A stretch of DNA of 64,000 nt from Cavia porcellus. Lineage: Eukaryota > Chordata > Mammalia > Rodentia > Caviidae. Below, one piece after another: positions 58,661 to 64,000 of this stretch; position 1 is the stretch's first letter, and each line of letters starts with the position of its first letter. The position numbers and the translations under genes are program-made. The notes under the pieces were generated by a model. That model had not been told where the DNA came from and made no database searches. It was given only the letters and a program-made list of their open reading frames with translations. The stretch is from contig NW_026947509.1 of NCBI RefSeq assembly GCF_034190915.1, forward strand, positions 32,372,767 through 32,436,766, read 5' to 3'.

Positions 58661-58715
58661 TAATCCTAACCCTATTTCTAGCCCTAGCCCTAGCCCTAAC
58701 CCCAACCCTAACCCT
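58661..58715 (+). repeat. Interstitial telomeric repeat, (CCCTAA)n-type
   Basis: Nine consecutive hexamers of the CCCTAA/TTAGGG class are present, three of them the TAGCCC variant, with TATTTC and CAACCC as other deviations. Vertebrate telomeres are TTAGGG. Short internal tracts usually reflect repair of double-strand breaks, or chromosome fusion. Confidence 0.92.
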
Positions 58716-59783
58716 CTGAAGACATCATGAGCCAGATGAAGGGAGAGGTAACAAGATCTCCGGAGCTGCTGTCTAAAGGGTTCTTTCTTTCTCCCAGAAG
58801 CTCAGCAATCTTGCTCAGATGAGCACCCCATGGACTGTATTGCATTGGTATTTTTCCACCAGGAAATGGGTGTGATCTTTCAAAATGAAGAATCAAATCT
58901 TCATTTCTGAGCATTAAAATTTAATACATCTTTGTTTTCTATTTTTTGTAGGAACGTTAGACTTTTTTTAAATAGAATTGACAGATAAAACTATATGTAC
59001 AGCATATTATTTTCAAGTATAGTCATATGTACATTGTGGAATAACTAACCCTGGCTGCTTAGCAAGCGCATGACCTCACAGGGTTATCCTATTTGTGGCA
59101 AGAGCAGTGACGTCACCCTGTGGCATATTTTCAGAATACTGCACATTTCAACTATTGTTACCATGTTGTACAACAGATCTCTAGAACCGCGTCCTTCTAT
59201 CTGACTAAAATATTGTGTTCTTTGGCCAGCACTCCCCCCAACCTTCTGCTAACCATCTTTGAACACTGTTTCTTCTATTATTTTGTTATCATCTTTGAGG
59301 ACATCAATTATGTGTGCGCTTGATCTCATTTGTCTGTCTTGCTGATCCCTCACTTTCTCTCAAACTCTTTTATAACTCTTGGCCCGTACTGAATTCATTT
59401 TCCTGTCCTTCTCAATCCTATCATCCATAAATTTTTAATCCATTTCTACAAGTACTCTGCCCTTCTGCACTGCCTCCGGTTTGGTTTTCTTTCCTCTATT
59501 TGCTTTATTTTTCATCCACTCTGTCCCAAAACTCTCTTAGTGCATGATTTATATCATCCTACTCTCTGACCATGTCAACCCTGAGCTCTTATCAGTGAGC
59601 TCTGCTTTTATAAAGAACTCAAATTTTTTATACAGGTCACCTTTCCTTCATTAAGATTTTTTTTTAAATTCTTGGCAATAGGTTTGCTCATGATGTTCAT
59701 CTGATCAACAGCAATATTTTTATGAGGTTTGTTTATCTATATCCTATGCTTTTCTTACTTTTTATATACTGCTTTTTAATAGA

Positions 59784-59808
59784 TTCTCTCTCTCTGTCTC
59801 TGTCTGTC

Positions 59809-59872
<64 letters not shown>
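59784..59872 (+). repeat. (TCTG)n(TC)n microsatellite
   Basis: A mixed TCTCTG/TCTG block is followed by a pure TC run of about 45 bp. It lies directly at the tail side of an antisense B1+ID SINE and probably grew from its purine tail. Confidence 0.95.
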
Positions 59873-60042
59873 GGACATTGAATCCAGGGCCTTCACATTA
59901 ACCTACATTCCCACCTCTTTTCATTTTTTTATCTTTCAGCAGGGGCTTGCTAAATTGCCCAGGCTAGGCTTTAACCTGCAATCCTTCCTCAGCTTCTCAC
60001 AGTCTGGGATTATAGGTATATGCCACCATGCTCAGCTCTGCC
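59873..60042 (-). mobile_element. B1+ID dimeric SINE
   Basis: The antisense ID part (GGACATTGAATCCAGGGCC, TTCACATTAACC) is followed by the antisense B1 part (GGGGCTTGCTAAATTGCCC, AGGCTAGGCTTTAACCTGC, GTCTGGGATTATAGGTATATG, CCACCATGCTCAGC). Confidence 0.8.
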
Positions 60043-60613
60043 TCCTTTTTTGTAACTTTTCTACTAATGAGTTCAGTTCCTGAGAAAACGGTACATAAGA
60101 AACTTCTGTGATCAATGGACCTGGGCCTTGTTCCGGGCCAAAAGAAGTTTCCTAGAGCTTTCTGCAGGCTTTAGTGGGTGAGTTCTTTGCTTTGCTGTAG
60201 CTTCTCACTCACGGGGCTCAGCAATTTCAACTCCTGGTCCCCCTCACTGATTTCCACAAATAAGACAGGTCTCTGGAGATGGCTTTCAGTGCCTCAGTGC
60301 CAAAATGGGTTTATGAAAGACCATATGAACATTCTGCACATTTGTTTACACATCTCTGAATACAAGTTGGAGTTTCTGCTTTTTACTGGTTGAGCAGGGA
60401 GTAGGACATAATGGGAAAGTAAGGTTTTCTAAGACCGTTGATAAATCCAGGATGGATGCATTTTCTTTGTGAATGGGTTCATTATTTCATTTCTTCTTCT
60501 CCTTAGATTGTTAAAATGGTTACACTTCCTTTTCTTCTCTTTCCAGATTATAATTCCTTCTAGTTATTCAGAAACATTCCTCAAACCCTATAACAAATGT
60601 AGCCAGAAGTTCT

Positions 60614-60673
60614 TGAACAATCTTAGGGAACAATTTACTGAACAATCTTAGGGTTTACTGAACAATTTTAGGG
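60614..60673 (+). repeat. GAACAATCTTAGGG repeated three times
   Basis: Units at 60614, 60640 and 60660 share GAACAAT(C/T)TTAGGG, with TTTACT before the second and third. This is a small local duplication. Confidence 0.8.
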
Positions 60674-60837
60674 AAAGAGGAAGGAAGGGGGAGATGGTTT
60701 TCTTTGTACAGAGTCCAGGGAGGGATCCAGAGACAGATGGAGCAGTGGACCAATCCCAGCTAGGTTGGGGAGAAGGGAGACTCAGCAGTCCACTCCCCAG
60801 AATGGCAACGGAACTCATTCTTACTGGTTATTTTCAT

Positions 60838-61012
60838 AGGCAGAATAATGTCCCTCCATACAGACTCCCTGAGATGTACTAACACTTGGGGCCTCTGAAC
60901 ATCCCTTTACATGGTGAAGGAGCTTCACAGACATGATTAATTTAAGGTAGAACAGAGGAACCCTGGATGCCAAGAGAGGGAGAGCTGATGCCTGGTTACT
61001 TATACACAAAAA
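60838..61012 (+). mobile_element. MLT1-like LTR fragment
   Basis: GGCAGAATAATGTCCCTCC, ACTAACACTTGGGGCCTCTGAAC, TTACATGGTGAAGGAGCTTC and AGACATGATTAATTTAAGG are typical of the MLT1 5' half. Confidence 0.75.
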
Positions 61013-61019
61013 TAAATAT

Positions 61020-61135
61020 GTCCCTATTTATTGAGCACATCTTCAGACTTATTCCAGGTGACCCTCTCAGAGATCTATGAAGAAATAAGGCTTAGATAAG
61101 TCAAATTATTTGCTCAGAAAAATTTAGCTAAAAAG
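61020..61135 (-). repeat. MIR-like fragment
   Basis: TATTTATTGAGCACATCTTC, then AAGAAATAAGGCTTAGATAAG and TATTTGCTCAGAAAAATTTAGC follow the antisense MIR order. Confidence 0.55.
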
Positions 61136-61394
61136 TATCAGACTATATATAATTTGAATGTACCTCTGTCTTAGCACAAGATCCTGCAAATAACTCAGAG
61201 GGGTTATCTGTGCACATGGACATCTCCAAGATTATCATTGCCATTCCATCCCTCGAATAATCATGGGTAACCCTCCAAACCCCCCTACTTTTTCCCCAAC
61301 ATCTGCCAAACCCTTTCACAACTTCAAAGGACACCTGAGCCCACTACTTGTCAGAATGGAAGCAACATTAAAAGGAAGTAAAAAGAATGGAAAG

Positions 61395-61575
61395 AAGTGA
61401 AGGGAGCCAGCACTTGCTGTATACCTACTGTGTACTATGCCGTCACACACATGTTCATTTTTAACCCTCTCAGCTGGAACATTGCCCCAGGACTAAGCAA
61501 ACTGAGGCTCAAGGAGGTGGGAAAACTTACCTAAAGTCAGAGGGCCTTTGAGTAGCAAATTTAGTAGCAAAATTA
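61395..61575 (-). repeat. MIR SINE
   Basis: CAGCACTTGCTGTATACCTAC, TGTGTACTATGCCGTCAC, ACTGAGGCTCAAGGAGGTGG and CTTACCTAAAGTCAGAGG match MIR. Confidence 0.75.
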
Positions 61576-61767
61576 AGTAGTCATATTTACCTCTGGGTCT
61601 CCCTTGCCAAAGGGGTTCATTCTAAAGCTAAGAAGCACTGCTGTGGGGGACACAGAGAGCCACATCTCTGATGAGGAGCTGACCAGGAGCCAAGAATATG
61701 GCACTACCTACTTGAGCTGTGCCCGCCTGCTGCTGACTGGAGAGTGAGCAGGAAGATTCTAAGCAAG

Positions 61768-61912
61768 ATCTCTCTCTCTCTGTCTCTCTGTCTCTCTGTA
61801 TGTCTGTCTCTGTCTCTCTCTCCCCCTCCCTCCTTCCCTCCCACCTCCCTCTCCTTCTCTCTCTGTCCCCCTCTCTCTTCCCCCACTTTGTCTCTCTCTT
61901 CCTCACAGCCCA
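61768..61912 (+). repeat. TC-rich pyrimidine tract
   Basis: About 145 bp of TCTC/TCTG and CCCTCC units. Open frames on both strands here (92 aa and 102 aa) are low-complexity artefacts. Confidence 0.95.
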
Positions 61913-62489
61913 TCTCTCACTGTTGCCAGCCCCCTACCGCAGACCACAATGGCTCTTGTTCCTGTTTCCATGACCTAGACTGCTCATGGAGTCTCTGCTA
62001 CAATTTGGTGGACAAGTACAGCGGCAAATTAGGGCTCAGGACCAAAGTATGACTTCTAATCTATTAGTCATGATGCAGGAGTTTTTATTAAGAATTAACA
62101 CTTGTGTTTTTAAGTCAGACTACTCAGAATTCTGAGTGAAGGAATTTTATTATTTATCTCTTTAAACCTTGATGAAAGTTTTTGTCATTAGCTATCACAT
62201 CTCCACTTAGTAGTACTCAGTAGATGCTCAACGTAATAAAGAGATGTGGACATGTATTCTCCAGGAAGAGTAGCAGTCTGAAAACACAGGCACACAGCAC
62301 ACTGTCGGGCCCACAGTAAACCTGTGCTGGCTGCAGTGTGGCTGTTATTTTGCAGTGACCTACAATCCCAAGGTCTCACCACAGAGTTACCTAAACTATC
62401 ACAAGAAAGAAATGATAAGAGTTTAATTTCTTAAAGAATCCTGTTTTTACATAGGGTAGCTTCATATTTTTGAAAAAAACATTTTTTTT

Positions 62490-62835
62490 TGTCTTCAAAG
62501 ACACCAGCTGTCTATCTCATTAGACCAAGATGAGTTCTCTCTTCCCAGTGCCTACAGGTACAAGAGCTTGCCTCACTGTCTCTGACACCTACCTGGTAGC
62601 TCTTTCTACCACCAGCCTATAGCTGGACCATCATAGATCCTGCCACAGCCAAGCCTTTGGATGAGACACCAGTCCTGGTCCACACTCCATTGCACCCATG
62701 GGAGACTTTAAAGAAGATGATTCCACTAAGTTATGCTCAGGTTCCTGATGCATGTAAACCCTGAAATATGGATGTGTTGTTTTAAGCTGCTGAGTTTGTG
62801 GTAGCTTGTTACACAGCATTGGATAACTGATACAC
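62490..62835 (+). mobile_element. MaLR-like LTR
   Basis: The 3' end is recognisable: TGTTGTTTTAAGCTGCTGAG, TTTGTGGTAGCTTGTTACAC and AGCATTGGATAACTGATAC. The upstream part is diverged. Confidence 0.65.
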
Positions 62836-62864
62836 ATCATTTGGTAAACTTCCTCTTCCAGGCT

Positions 62865-63260
62865 TCTTATATACTGTATTCATTTCCTAGAACTTCTGTA
62901 ACAAAGGACCACAAACGGGGTGGATTAAAACAGCAGAAATATATTGCCTCAGAGACCTGCAGTGTTGGAGGCCAAAATCAGCGTGTTGACAAGGGATGTT
63001 CATCCCAAAATCTGTTGGGAAAACCCCCCTTTCTTCTTGCCTTTGGTAGTTGATTCAGTTCTTGGCACTCCTTGGATAAGAGCAAGGCCATGCCAGTCTC
63101 TGTCCCTGTTGTCAGAGGGCTTCTTCTGTAGGTCTCCACAGTTCCTCTGCTTCTAGGGACACTGATCACATAAGAGTTGGAGCCCTGCTCTAAAATGACC
63201 TCATCTCAATTTAGTGGCATCTTCAGTAACTTTCTTTTAGAACAACACTATATGCAGCGG
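62865..63260 (-). mobile_element. MLT1-like LTR
   Basis: Antisense order: TTCATTTCCTAGAACTTCTG, TAACAAAGGACCACAAACGG, GGTGGATTAAAACAGCAG, GGAGGCCAAAATCAGCGTG, GACCTCATCTCAATTTAG. Confidence 0.75.
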
Positions 63261-64000
63261 TCATGGGGGTTTGAATGAACCTTACATGTCTTTTGAGGGA
63301 GCAGGGAGAGGAGAGGAGTGAAAAATTCATCTCAGAGCATGCTTTTCACCACTTTTCACCAGCACACTACCAAAGTCTGAGTTCACTTTTGTCTGTATTG
63401 GTGTCAGTTTTTTCATGGAGAGTAAAGGGTTGTGTTATTCTTAACCAGCATGTTACTGATTAAATACTGAAAAGAAGCAGGGACATCCATTTCTTTCAAT
63501 ACTTAACAGCCACTCAAAACCCAGTGATACACAACTGTAGAATGAATGCTCCAGCCACATGGCCTTTACCTTCTGGTTAACATGGTTATTTCTCAGTGAG
63601 GAGAAGCAGCCAGAGTATGAAAAGATGGCATTCTGCCTTTACTACCAACCCGAGAAACAGAGGAACTGGAGCATTTGAGTGGAGAAGATATCAAGTAATT
63701 TAAGAACAAATAAAACATGTTATATAACTTTCAGATGAGTGTTTTTATGGTAAGAAGGCCTTCTACTTAGTTACAATGGCAAACAGAAACACCAAAATGG
63801 CACCTAGGATTTGGAGGCAGATTTATTTCTGTCAATGGGCACTGATTGGGATCATTCACAAAATATCAAGCCCTGATCCTTGGTGGTCTAGGGCTTATGT
63901 GGAATAAGCAAGCAGCAAGTACAGAGAAAGAATGGTTTGTCTACTGGGGATTGATTTTTACAATATGCATCATAATGATCAGCTATACATCACAGTCATC
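63261..64000. other. Unique sequence to the window edge
   Basis: No gene, RNA gene or clear repeat was recognised; only short overlapping frames occur. Confidence 0.5.

Noticed and set aside
61628..62052. Ser/Leu-rich and Arg/Glu-rich frames
   Set aside because: Low-complexity products of the TC-rich pyrimidine tract on both strands.

Overview
This window looks like euchromatic, gene-poor nuclear DNA from a placental mammal, most likely a rodent outside the mouse/rat group. The evidence is the repeat content. It has tRNA-derived ID-type SINEs, monomeric 7SL-derived B1 SINEs, B1+ID dimers, many MaLR (MLT1/MST-like) LTRs, L2 and MIR fossils, a lineage-specific LINE-1-related element, and AC and TC microsatellites. 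I cannot fix the species. No intact host gene was recognised: no convincing multi-exon coding pattern, CpG-island promoter, tRNA or rRNA gene. Almost all open frames are short and accidental, or lie in repeats.

Layout. 0-7 kb: a minus-strand LINE-1-related element (about 238-3128) with a 5' UTR, a broken ORF1 and an AT-rich 3' part but no recognisable ORF2 (half-L1-like). It is followed by an MLT1 LTR, an ID SINE, and a partner of an inverted repeat whose other copy is at base 1. 7-14 kb: a possible retropseudogene remnant, SINEs, two MaLR LTRs and a CA-rich tract. 14.7-18.0 kb: the most striking feature, a decayed but largely readable piggyBac-superfamily transposase on the minus strand. Its C-terminal cysteine-rich domain is present three times in tandem (period about 345 bp), and its 5' flank is also tandemly duplicated. 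18-42 kb: unique sequence sprinkled with MIR, L2, MaLR, B1 and ID copies, an AC microsatellite and two CTCF-like motifs. 42.2-45.1 kb: a nested repeat cluster containing LTR-like segments, an ID SINE joined to a LINE 3' end in an inverted arrangement, and B1 SINEs. 45-53 kb: mostly unique, with a candidate conserved element carrying two POU octamers. 53-64 kb: SINEs with TC-rich tails, an old L1 ORF1 fragment, MaLR LTRs, an interstitial telomeric tract (58661-58715) and MIR pieces.

No pathway or operon can be described. The coding-capable pieces belong to mobile elements, and both main ones (LINE ORF1 and piggyBac transposase) are disabled by stops and frameshifts. Repeat boundaries were read by eye and are approximate to tens of bases. 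Repeat family names come from recognising consensus-like wording, not from a database search.
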